Positions 47,610-59,155 of a DNA stretch of 64,000 nt are shown piece by piece. The DNA is taken from the NCBI GenBank assembly GCA_030761205.1, contig JAULJL010000011.1, positions 10,096,501-10,160,500 of the forward strand, written 5' to 3'. The DNA is from Fremontodendron californicum. Lineage: Eukaryota > Streptophyta > Magnoliopsida > Malvales > Malvaceae. The notes below the pieces were generated by a model. The model searched no databases. It saw only the letters and a list, made by a program, of their open reading frames with translations, and was not told where the DNA came from. Numbering within the stretch: the first letter of the stretch is position 1; each line of letters begins with the position of its first letter. The translations under genes were made by a program, and so were the position numbers.

Positions 47610-48866
47610 ATTTGAGACTATATTGATACATGTGACAACATGGATATGATAGAGGCATTAGGATTTTTACCAGGGCCAAATCAGCCATCCCCTATTGATA
47701 TTCCAAGAGAACATCCCCCTAGCAAGCCAATTCGAGCCTACATTGAACAAGCTATTTTTTTGGTAACCACATCTTATACCTAGCCTAAACATATTTATAT
47801 CTTTACCCTAGTTCTAAAGATGGACTAGAATGTTTGAGACATATTGCAAAAACAAGGGATATTTTTTTGAAATTTTGGGTTAGAACAAAAGATAAAGTGT
47901 GGGGGAGAAAAAAGGCAAAAGTCAAGAGAAAAAGAAAGGGAACATTGTAAAAATACTTTCCCATGTAAAAAAAAAAATCATCTCTTGAACTTTTGGAAAA
48001 GAAAAGAATGTTACAAAGTTGATTAGAATGAAGCAAAGGCTCAACATGAAATATTTAGCCTATGTGATTATGTACTTCTAAAGAATATTGAGAAAGTTTT
48101 ATTTGCAAAATCTTATTTTGTCTCTAAATTCTATGAAGTCTTTGGAACCTTTGTGATATCTTTTTCTTTTATTATTTAACCACATTACAACCCCTTGGCC
48201 CCATTAAAATCTTGAATAAAGACCTCTTGATTCATGAAGTTGCATAATCTAAGTAGTGGAGAATAGGTGGACAAGCAAGCATATGGTAGAATTGTTTTCA
48301 TGAGATTGATTGAGTGTAAACAATTTACCACTACTTTAAAGAGTGAAAATCATGAGAGTATCACATGTGAGAAGTTGAGATTAAGTTTGAATATGCACTA
48401 TTTTGATTGAAATATGTTATTTTAATATTGGCTTAACTCAAACTATTTACATTCAAGCATGATTTTTTGTGAAATTCTTTAAGCTATTGATTAGTTTATA
48501 AGACTTGTTCAAAGATAGTCTCTAATTTATATTGAAAGGATTAGGAGTAACTATTTTTAGTGTATGTTAGTTTATTTTATTTTAGTTTTTCAATGTTTGT
48601 GGGTATCGTTCTAGTAAATCCTCACGAGGACTAGTAATTGGATTAGATTATATTTTCTTATATTCTTAGTGTATGTTAGTTTTTCAAAGTTTGTGGGTAT
48701 CGTTTTAGTAAACTCGTCCACTAGGGACACCTAGGGGTTTAAAGGCTTGTGTCACATGTTAAGTGCCACCATGATTTCCTACGAAACTGGATTAGATTAT
48801 ATTTTCTTATTTAATTTTTATTTTGTTTTGCTCGAGGACTAGTAAAAAGCTAAGTGTGGGGGTATT
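47610..48866 (+). other. Non-coding internal region of the Athila-like element, right part
   Basis: It continues the sequence broken at 23707. It contains aagtgtggggg at 47895 and again at 48852-48862, four bases before the 3' LTR, where it is placed to act as a polypurine-like priming tract. The minus-strand 77-residue frame at 47803-48036 has no visible domain. Confidence 0.65.
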
Positions 48867-50378
48867 TGATAAACTCATAAAATACGCATTTTATGCCCTT
48901 TCTATTCTTAGTTTTAGTTATGTTTTCGATCTTTATCTTGATTACTTATGTTATATTTTTGAATTCTAGGTATATTTAAGAGAATGAAGTGAAAAGATGA
49001 CAATAATGATGGTAAAGAACTTACAAAATCATAATCACAAAATGGAAGAAGACTCGGGAGTCAAAAAGATCAATTTTTGGTTGCAAAGCAAGAAGGCAGA
49101 TTTGACCTTCGAAGCTTGTTGCAAGGTAAACATGATGTTAAAATCCTTATTTGAAGAAACTTCCTTCTTTAATTTTGAATATTACTTGAATACCTTTCCA
49201 ATGGTAGTTTACACGACCAAATCGGATAAGAAATGGTCATCCAAATCAGCTAAAGAAGTGCAAGACAATGCAGTAGAAAAATGGAAGGCAGAGAGCCCGG
49301 CGCCGCGGCGCACATTTTCGACGCCGCGGCGCCAATAATTCGAGAAAAACATGTGAAAACTGCCCAAAACATGATTTTTTGCTCCCAGGCTTACTTGTGC
49401 AGCAAGGACTTGTTCCCAGGATTTTAAAACTCTATAAATAATATCTTTTGAGCCATAAACTAGACATTTTTTGAGGAGACTCAAAGATCATCATTATTCT
49501 TCTTCTTCTTCTCCATTCTTTTTATTTTCTTTAATTTTTATGTATATATTAACTATGCCTATGCTAGGCTAAACTTCTTTTTGATTAAAGGTGATTTCAA
49601 AGCCCTAGACATGTTTTGTAATTGATTTTCAGATTTGTCTATCATTAGTTTTTTATCAAAGTTGATTATGTTCTTCCATAAGAATTGTTTATGAAATTTG
49701 TCTTGTTTTGTTTAGCTGTACAACTAGATAGATCTTGATAATTATCTAATGCTAGTTTAGGAGTCTTGATCCGTGTAATTGTCTTGATTTCCTATTCATA
49801 AGTGGCAATTTGTGATTAATGATTATGGTCAAGTTTCGCTAATTGCAAAGTGGAACATAACATAGGTTAAATAATCCAAGCTTATGTGCTTGTTGCCTAG
49901 ATCAACCTATCTTTCTCATCATAAAGCTGCCATTACATTAAATTTAGAAAGCTTATTCTAGGTTGTCTAGTGGTTAGAGATTAAATAGAGAGCTTGTTCT
50001 ATTTAACGACGAACTAAGGAAAAATTGGGGTAACAGAGCTTGTTGTTATCTACGGTTGATAGTTTTGGTAGTTAATTGATGTTGATAGATCTGATTATTG
50101 ATTATCAATGATGTCTAGTTGTGGAGAATGAAACCTTAACCATATTTCTCATATTTGACATTCTCTTACTTATTTACGTCTTACTTTTATTGTTTTCTTT
50201 AGTTTTAAAACATCTTAAAATCCCTTCAACTTTTGTTTTCTTTGAATTTAAGTTTTAAACTAGTGATTTATAAACTAAAAACCAATCCCTGTGGATTCGA
50301 CCCTTGCATGCTACTTTACTATAATTGATCATATTAAGTGCAAAGGTTTAATAAAGATACACTCTTTTGGGTGCATCA
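48867..50378 (+). repeat. 3' LTR of the Athila-like element
   Basis: 1512 bp, tgataaactc...gtgcatca, followed by cttct (the target duplication). It carries the GC-rich palindromic patch ggcgccgcggcgc at about 49300, with a second near-copy ~27 bp on, which is shortened in the 5' LTR. Confidence 0.88.
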
Positions 50379-50383
50379 CTTCT

Positions 50384-51244
50384 TCTCCATTCTTTTATTT
50401 TATTTTACTTTTTTAGTTTTATGTATATATTATCTATGCCTATGCCAAGCTAAACTTCTCTTTGGTTAAAGGTGATTTCAAAGCCCTAAACAAGTTTTGT
50501 AATTGATTTTCAGATTTATCTATCATTAGTTTTCTATCAAAGTTGATTATGTTTTTCCATAAAAATTGTTCATGATGTTATTTAAGGTGATCAACTAGAT
50601 AGATTTTGATAATTATCTAATATTAGTTTAGGAGTCTTGATCCGTGTAATTGTCATGATTTCCTATTCATAAGTGGCAATTTGTGATTAATGATTATGTT
50701 AGAGTTTTCGCTAATACCAAAGTGGAACATAACATATGTTAAACAATCCGAGCTTATGTGTTTGTTGCCTAGATCAACTTATCTTTCTCATCATAAAGCT
50801 GCCATTAAATTAAATCTAGAAAGCTTAAACTAGGTTGTCTAGTGGTTAGAGATTAAATAGAGAGCTTGTTCTATTTAACCACGAACTAAGGAAAGATTAG
50901 GGTAACAGAGCTTGTTGTTATCTACGGTTGATAATTTTGATAGTTAATTGATGTTTATAGATCTGATTATTGATTCTCAATGATGTCTAATGGTAGAGAA
51001 TGAAACCTTAACCATATTTCTCATATTTGATATTCTCTTACTTACTTCTTATTTTTATTATTTGATTTAGTTTTAAAACATCTTAAAACCCCCTTTTCTT
51101 CTTTTGTCTTTGAACTTGAATAATAAACTAAAAATTTATAAATTAAAACTGAATCCCTGTGAACTCGACCCTTGCTAACTACTATACTTACAATTGATCT
51201 TTTTAGTGCAAGGTTAAATAAGATATGCTCTTTTGAGTGCATCA
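50384..51244 (+). repeat. Solo Athila-like LTR, right part
   Basis: It resumes where 20257 stopped, at the CTT-rich run, and follows the family LTR to ...gagtgcatca at 51244, then catat. More diverged from the two intact LTRs than they are from each other (for example 'cttttgagtgcatca' against 'cttttgggtgcatca'), consistent with an older insertion. Confidence 0.85.
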
Positions 51245-51249
51245 CATAT

Positions 51250-51495
51250 CGATCGAGAATACTATCTTTTTCGATATATAGTTAACGGTCGAAAGTTTTT
51301 TACGTGGGAACGAATAGTTAAACATTTTTAATTTACTCGAAACTCAACGTGCATGATCTACGCAAATAGAATACGAAATAAGGCGGTCGGATTAAAATAT
51401 ATATATATATAAATCGTATCAAAAGTTACGGAAACGTATTAGCCCCGCTTGTGCAATTTAAAAAGTCTACCACTAGTGTACAGGATAATAATTCT
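51250..51495 (-). mobile_element. Right half of the long-inverted-repeat element
   Basis: Inverted partner of 19461-19636. The outer ~90 bp match well when complemented; the inner part matches weakly. A (ta)n run sits at 51398-51412. It ends aggataataattct, then taaatta. Confidence 0.7.
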
Positions 51496-51502
51496 TAAAT
51501 TA

Positions 51503-52147
51503 AATATATATTTTTATTAATTATTTACTAGACTCATTATTTAATTAATATTTAAATTATTTATTTAATATTTAAATTTTAATTAAATTGATCAACATAA
51601 TTGATCGAACTGATAATCACAATCTAATCGAATATCATTCACTCTGATTTTTTCAACATTGTGAATTTTGAGAGTATTTCGTGCCCGTAATTGAAAGACA
51701 GTAACGAGTAACGACCGTTGAATGGTTCCATATTATTCCATTGGATATTGGATTTTATTATTATTTTTTGGTACAATTATTGATCAATTATTACAATTAG
51801 CTTTTGAGGTGTTTTTTTATAAAGAATGTTGTAGTTTGGAAATAAATAATAATAAAAAAATTAGACGTTAAAATTCGAATCACACTCACTTTCTAAAGAT
51901 GGCTCTTAATTCTTTTTTTTAGACATGCTTTTTGATAATTTATTTTCTTGAAATTATCAAATTTAGATGTTATTTTGATTAAAAACTCGATAAATGTTTG
52001 TGTTTCATCGTGGTTATGTTATCGGATTTAAATTGATATTTTATAATAAATTTAAAAGATAAAAAAGCAAGAGGGGTAAACATAATTTAGAAAAATAATT
52101 TCTATCCTTATACGACACTTGGTATAAAATTAAGAGTTATTTGAATA
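51503..52147. other. AT-rich non-coding DNA
   Basis: Runs of aaatt/taatt around 51500-51600 and unstructured sequence after it. No gene, repeat pair or transposon end was recognised. Confidence 0.4.
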
Positions 52148-52155
52148 TAATCAAT

Positions 52156-52924
52156 TAGATCTGCCAATTTCAGACATAACATAATTATACGATACAAACA
52201 TAACATGAGAAAAATAATTAAAACACGACATAACACAAAAAATAACATGAACACGACACAAATACATGAACGTGTCAAAATCTACATAAAATGATTTTTT
52301 TTTTTGGCCTGACATAAAACGAATTATTAACGTGTCAAAATTTATATAAATATACAATACCTTGAATACGATTATAACAGAAAAATCAACACAAACATGA
52401 CGACGCACGACAAAAATTTGGGAGTTATTTGAATAGTGTCAATTAAACTTGACAATTTCAGACACAACATGATTATACAACACGAACACAACATGAAAAA
52501 ATAATTAAAATAGGACAGAAAATATAACATTAACACGACAAAAATACACGAACGTGTCAAAATCTACATAAAATGAATTATTAACGTGTAAAAATTTATA
52601 TTAATTTATAATACTTTAAACACACGATAAAATAACACAAACATGTTATGGACGTGCAATTTTTCTCTAAATTAAATCATTATTACAAATTATGCAAAAT
52701 ATGAGATGAATCTGGACACGACATGAACACATGTAATTTTCTCTAAATTGAATCACCATGACAAACGATGCAAAATATTTGGATGAATTGAAACATGACA
52801 CGAACACATAAAAAAAATTAAATACGGCACAGCACGAAAATACCATGAACACAACACAAATACATGAACGTGTGAAAATCTACATAAAATGAATTATTAA
52901 CATATATAAATTTATAATACTTTG
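52156..52924. mobile_element. Partial hAT-like element with ~300-bp internal direct repeats, cut by E2
   Basis: It starts tagatctgccaattt, almost the same end as the element at 17613-18788 (tagatctggcaattc), and is full of acgacac/acatgaacacgac motifs. A ~300-bp segment is repeated ('gttatttgaata' at 52131 and 52428), and the motif 'acgtgtcaaaatctacataa' occurs near 52270 and 52555, with a variant (gtgtgaaaatc) near 52872. The element stops at 52924 where the E2 LTR begins, so its other end lies beyond E2 outside the window. No transposase. Confidence 0.55.
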
Positions 52925-55900
52925 TGTAGACACCTAATTTTGTTCGGACCACTAAACAGGTATGTTTTCTTCCTATGTTGATGTTTCCGAGTGTAAAAAG
53001 ATTGTTTTCATCTTGCAGGTGGTACTCCGAGACTTAGTTTAAGAGGGCGAGCGTAAAAAGTCAAACTTGAAAAAAGTCAACCCCAAAAAAAGTCAACCTC
53101 GAAAAAGTCAACCTCAAAAAGTCAACTACTGAAAAAGTCAACCCACTTTCAAAATCAATATTTTAAGTTCAATTGAAAAATGGCGAAAGAATTTTTATAA
53201 TCCGAGGTCTACATTGAAAGATATGAAGTTCGGAAGTTGGGATTCGGAGATTCAGTAGAAAAGAAACCCTAATCCGAGAAATTTGGGGAAAAGTGCTTAA
53301 ACGATCAAATTGGTCGAAATTTAAGGTTCCAAATGAAAGATAAGAACTGACTACGGGTAATGGAGAAGTCACTTGCAAGAAAAATCGAAAGAAAAGTCAA
53401 TCCGGGAGAAAATCGAGAATTAGGGTTTTTTGTGGATTTCGGTAAAATCGAGAAGAATCACAGAAATGGCCCGACTTGGTAAGACCAAAACCCCCAATGG
53501 ACGAAGAATGATTAAAAAGGATAGCCCAAGGCTCAGATTGAAGAAAATCTTAAAATCGGACTTGTTTTGAGCAAAACCGGGTTTCAGAGGCAAAAGGGCA
53601 AAATTGGAAATTTTGGGAAAAATAGCAAATGGACTCCGAAAAATCTAAAAATTTGTCAATCTCATTCTTAAATCACTTGAAAGAGATTGGTAAAATAAAA
53701 TCTTGATTCGAAGTTCGTTTGCAAAATGGCCAAATCTCGGGCTTCCTATGCAATAATTAAAAAAGATAAATCCCGAAAAAATAGCAAATGAGCTAGAAAT
53801 ATTTTGAAAATTTTCAGATCTCATTTTTAAATTATTTGGAAGATATTGGCTAAAGAAAATCTTGATTCGGAGTTCGTTTGCAAAATGGTCAAATCCCTGG
53901 CCTCCTATGCAATAATTCAAGAAGATAAATCCCGGAAAAATAGCAAATTAGCTCCAAAAATTCTGAAATTTTGCAAATATAATTTTTAAATTATTTTGAA
54001 GATATTGACGAAAGAAAATCTTGATTCGAAGTTCGTTTGCAAAATGGCCAAATCCCGGGCCTACTATGCAGTAATTCAAGCCGATAAATCCCGAAAAAAT
54101 ACCAAATGAGCTCCAAAAATTATGAAAACTTTCAGATCACACTTTTTAATTATTTTGAAGAGATTGGTGAAGAAAAATCTTGATTTGGAGCTCGTTTAAA
54201 AAATGGTAAAATGTAGGGGCATAAAAGGGCATTTTTGGAATAAAAAATCCAAATAAATAGCAAACGGACTCGGATAATTTTGAAAACTTCCATAACTCAA
54301 TATTTTATTATTTTGGAAGAATTTAAAAAATAAAAATTTAATTTGGAGTCCGTTTGATATTTATTTGCATCCGGGGGGCAAAACGGTCATTTCACCCAAG
54401 CAACCGAAAAGGGCTTCTTTGGGCCTTTCAAAAAATCAGAGTTGGGCTGAAAAAGAGAATTGCTGGCCTGCCCAAGCCCAAAGGAAGGAGGAAGCCTCTG
54501 ATTTTTCAATCAAATGGCTAAAAATCAAGAGTTAGAGATTCTCTTTGATCAAGCCATGGTGATTAAGCCACATAGGCTAAGAAAGATGTCAACATTATTC
54601 TTGGACAGCTGTAATTTGAGGGAGCTGAGATTCTAATCTAAAGGTGGTAATTTCATGATTTTTCACCTTGAATTATTAGCCATTTGATGGAAAATTGGTT
54701 ACAAAAAAATGACAACATCCTTGAGCTATTAGAGGGGGTATTCGGCCAGCCCTAGAGGGGATCAGAATTTCATTTTTTCATTCTCATTTTGGCTGAGTTC
54801 TTTGAGTTTTTACTAGTTTTTCTCTTCTTGGTTGAGAGCAAAAAAGAAAAGTTTAGAAAAAAAAAAGAAAGTTAGAAGAGAAAAGCTTGAAGTATTAGCT
54901 TCTTGAGGTTGCTCTTGAGCACCAACTCTTGCACTTTCTTCATTTTCTATTCTTGTTTTTGCTATTTTGATTTCTACTTGGTGAGTTTCCATTTTAAAAT
55001 AATGTTTTTTTTATTGTTCTTTTAAGTTCTTACTTCATCTCTTTCTTAAGTATATTTTTTATATTTTATTTTTACAATAAACTCACCATGGCCAAATGGC
55101 CTACATTATTTATTTTAAGTTGCTGTTTTGATTTATTTTACCATATTTTTTATGTTATTTTCTTTAATTTTGATGTTTTAAATGTTATGTTACTCCATAT
55201 TCTTGAGTTATATTTTAATTTGGTTGCTTTGTTTGTTGCCATTTATGTTTTAAATATTATGTTTTTGCTTTTTTAATTTTCTGTTTTCATGTTGTTTAAA
55301 TTTGAGCATGTTTTAGATTTAGTATATCAAGTGTTTGTGAAAATGCTTGTGTGGTCTTTGCATGATTTTTGTTTTATATCTTAGTTGAGCATGTTTTAGA
55401 TTTAGTATATTAAGTGTTTGTGAAAATGCTTGTGTGATTTTTGCATGATTTAAGTGTTATATTTTAGTTGAGCATGTTAGTATACCAAGTGTTTGTGAAG
55501 ATGCCATGCTTGTTGGAGCTTGAGGCCATTTGGCTACTCCATGTGTTTTGCATTGTGTGATTGCATTTTTGTCATGTTAGTTGGTAGGTTTTTGCATTTG
55601 CATGTCATTTAATTTAGTTTTGCATGCTAGCATACCAAGTGTTTGTGAAAATGCCATGTTTGCTAGTTTCATTTTTCATATTCGGCCACCCTTGGAATCC
55701 TTGCATTTTATGTGCATTCTTGCCATGTTAGTTGATAAGTTAGCATTTGCATGATATTTGGTTGAGTTTTTGGTTTAAGCATGCTTTATGTTTGTGAAAA
55801 TGCCATGCATATTTTAGTTATTAAGTTAGGTTTATTTGCCATGCATGATCATGCATTTTAGGTCTAGGTTGCATTAAATGCCATGCAAGTTCATTTAGGT

Positions 55901-58166
55901 CTAGGTCACTTTATGAATGCCATGCATTTTTTTCATGACATTTAGGTTTAAATCCATGCATTTCATGCATTATGTTTGCTGCATTGTTTCATGCATTACA
56001 TGTTCATGCCACTTGAATAATGACTTGAGCCAATTAATGGTTCAAAGTCATGCTCTCTTGAGCACACTTGTGGAAAATTAAGTTTGTCAAGTTGATTATT
56101 CTACCTTTGTGATTTTTTTTTACTTAGCCAATTTTTATCTAACTTTCAAAAAGTCCTAGCTACTGTTTGTAAGTCATTTTAGGAGTTTCAAATATTTTTA
56201 CTTTGACTTTTAAATGATTTTATCAAAGGCAAAAATGTGTTGGCAAAGCAGTTTTTTTTTCTTCCAAAACTCGTACATCTCCGATTTTTCTGGGAATTCA
56301 TCTTCTATCCGACAATTAAGCCGCTTTTTTCCCATGTATTTTTACATGTCCTGAGTCTCCAGTAATTGTTTCAGAATTTTTTGAATTTTTAAAAATAGGG
56401 TAAAAAATCGTGGATTAAAACTGGACAGTGGAGTCAGAATTGAATTTAAAGAAAAATCATTTTTCTATTTTGGTTAATTTACTTAGAGTGGGCTGATTAG
56501 GAGGGTTAGCTACTGACTTAGGGTAGTTTCTAAGCCTTTTTAAACTTTAAAAATGGTTTTTCAAGTCTCGGGTTAAGGGTAGTCAAGTCCGGATTTTTAA
56601 ACTTAGGAAATTAGAGCCATTTTAAAGAAATTAGCCCAGTTTTTATTTTTTAATTCAAGCTTTCCAAAATTGTTTTCAAACAATCACAAAGTATTTTGGT
56701 TTTAGAATATTTAATTTGACTTATTTTCCTAAGGTAGCCGGCTATCTTTTTAGATATACGGATTTCCTTAATTAAAGGAAAAAATATATTTCATGCATTG
56801 CATTTTTATATGCATGCATTTTGTATAATATGTGATTCTTGCCATAATAATTTCTATGATATTGTTGTTATTTTGATTTATATTTTTTGATGTTACATGG
56901 TTTATTATATGGTTTTGAATATTTCATCATATCCTATGCTTTTATTTAGTTATTTTTATTTAGCATATACTATGTTCATGCATTATTATTTTTATTTTCA
57001 TGCATATTATATGATAGCATTATTTTATTCCATGTCATTTAAATTATATGGCATACCATTCATATTTGTCATGTCATTTAAATCATTTCATTTAGGATAT
57101 ATTATGTCATTTAGAATATTTTATTTCATTTAGATTATATCATATGACTTAGGATATTGCATTTCATGTAGAATATATTATATTACCTAGGTCATTTCAT
57201 TTCATTTAGGATATATTATGTCATCTAGAATATTTTATTTCATTTAGATTATATCATATGACTTAGGATATTGCATTTCATATAGAATGTATTATGTTAC
57301 ATAGGTCATTTAATTTCATTTAGAATATATCATATAACTTAGGATATTTCATTTCATTTAGAATATGCTAAGGCATTCAAATCATGTCATGTCATTTAGA
57401 TTGCATTATATTATTTAGATTTTGTTATGTCATTTTATTTATGTCATGCATATACATATTCATTTTTTTTAAATGTTTTCAAAAAAAAAAAGTTAATGGT
57501 TTTCAATAAAATAAAGATATTCCCGAGTTAAAATAATTCATGAGTTCTCTGCCGGGTTTGCTGGGGAGGATATCATCAATTATTATTAATAACGGAATAT
57601 ATTCTTTAAAAAGAGAATGATTCGGAAAATTTTCCAAAATTAATAAAAATTTCTATATTTTGCCACGTTTGTTGGGGAATATAGGAAAATTTTGAATTTA
57701 TAAATTCCGGATCATTTTCAATTAAAAATGGAATTATTTTTCTTTAAATTGGGGATTAACTTGAAATACTAAATTTAAAACCAATTTTTACCGAGACTTG
57801 AGATAACACACGATTAATAAGGTACCGATTTATACGGGCGTTGTGGGGGTGCTAATCCTTCCCCACACGTAACCGACTCCCGAACCCCCTTCTTTGATTT
57901 CTCTGGTTTAAAACGCAGACTTGAAATTGGTTTTTAAAATGTTTTAATTAATTTTTAAAATATTTTATAAAACCGGTTTTAATAGGTGGCCGATCACACC
58001 TAGCTAAAAAGGATTGGTGGCGACTCCATGTCTTTTTTAAGGTCATTTTCAAAACCTTCATTTTTCTAGAGGAATTAAGTCGACTTTTCCTCGATTTTTT
58101 TTTAATGTCACGCTTAACGAATAATAAAGTCTTGCGATGAGACTCGTTATTTTTTAGGTTGCGACA
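52925..58166 (+). repeat. 5' LTR of the second Ogre-like element (E2), 5242 bp
   Basis: TGTAGACACC...TTGCGACA, collinear with the E1 LTRs. One of the ~160-bp units is absent compared with E1, explaining the shorter length. The 38-bp array lies at ~57075-57370. The five bases before it are ctttg; the matching duplication would be outside the window. Confidence 0.92.
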
Positions 58167-58169
58167 GTT

Positions 58170-58187
58170 TGGCGACTCCACTTGGGA
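58170..58187 (+). promoter_or_regulatory. Primer-binding site of E2, tRNA-Arg type
   Basis: tggcgactccacttggga, three bases after the LTR end; same type and spacing as in E1. Confidence 0.85.
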
Positions 58188-59155
58188 TATATTAGAGAGT
58201 CAGGCCTAGAATTAGTCGTGTGTTATCAAAGTCTCGGTTTTGTTGGTTTAATTGGTATTTAATTTTAATTCCCACATTTTAAAAAATAAGAATAATTTCA
58301 AAAAAATAATAAAATGTTTTTAAATATATCCATATTCATGTGCATACATATTATAATTGTTCTCTGGTTATTTTGGTGCATATATTTATTTATTGATTAA
58401 TTGATGATTTATGTTGTTTAATTTTGTTGGGGCATTTAGAATAAGGGATATAGAATAGGTGGTGAAAGGTTTGTTATTTCTCCTCACACACTACACGTGC
58501 ATTTGCATATCATGAATCCTATACCCGGGTTCCGTCCTTTTAAGTGGGAGCAAAGTAACTAAGCCTTCGTGATTAACAATCCGCATGGGCTAGTGAAACA
58601 CTTTCGGAGTATTAAATTACCTAAGCCTTCGTGATTAACAATCCGCATGGGCTAGGGAAATAGACTCTAACGAATTGAACCCGCTTTTATCGGGGTGCCT
58701 TACTAGCCTTCACCGGCGACAGTGAGGAACAATTCGGGGCCTTTAGAACTGATTCACCCTCATATAGTGAACCTAGGCGAAGCCATGACGGATTTCCAAT
58801 TAGATACCCGAAGTTAAGAACACATGGAGAAATATTTTCAATCCTTTTACCTTCTATTCTACTTTCCGAATAAGTTTATTTTTCAGACAATGATGAACGT
58901 ACATCACAATGTCCGTAATAAATGTTGATATTTCATCCTAGGGGGGTTATAATGCTGAAATTTTGTTGGCATCCTCAGGGATAATTATTGCTTTGAATTA
59001 TATGTTTTTTGTATTATTCATATTTATTCCCGTTACTAATTCATTTTCTTTTTGTTGTTGTTTTTTTTTTTGTGTGTTTCTTTTGCATCTTGCCATCATT
59101 TTTGCACATTTGAAAGTTATTGGTCTCGGGATATTATTCAACCAAAAGGGCTTTC
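58188..59155 (+). other. Leader (5' UTR) of E2
   Basis: Same organisation as the E1 leader but a different subtype: both ~65-bp units read 'cttcgtgattaacaatccg' and 'catgggctag'. This version is matched by the LTR-proximal half of the duplicated leader at 14430-15020 (minus). Confidence 0.75.

Larger units (their letters stand above)
20258..50378 (+). mobile_element. Non-autonomous Athila-like LTR retrotransposon, interrupted by an Ogre-like element
   Basis: LTRs at 20258-21753 and 48867-50378 (about 1.5 kb, starting tgataaactc and ending gtgcatca) are flanked by the 5-bp duplication cttct (20253-20257 and 50379-50383). The internal region has a tRNA-Asp-like primer site, a gag-like ORF, a remnant of the region upstream of protease, and long non-coding sequence, but no polymerase. 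The element is ~6.2 kb without the 23.9 kb Ogre-like insertion at 23708-47604. It sits inside an older solo LTR of the same family. Mobilisation would have needed enzymes from an autonomous relative. Confidence 0.88.

Noticed and set aside
47803..48036. 77-residue minus-strand frame starting MLHSNQL
   Set aside because: AT-rich internal region of a non-autonomous element; hydrophobic composition follows from poly-A/T codons.
52151..52852. Cys/Phe-rich minus-strand frames (61-85 residues)
   Set aside because: They fall in the direct repeats of the hAT-like element and repeat with them; no transposase motif.
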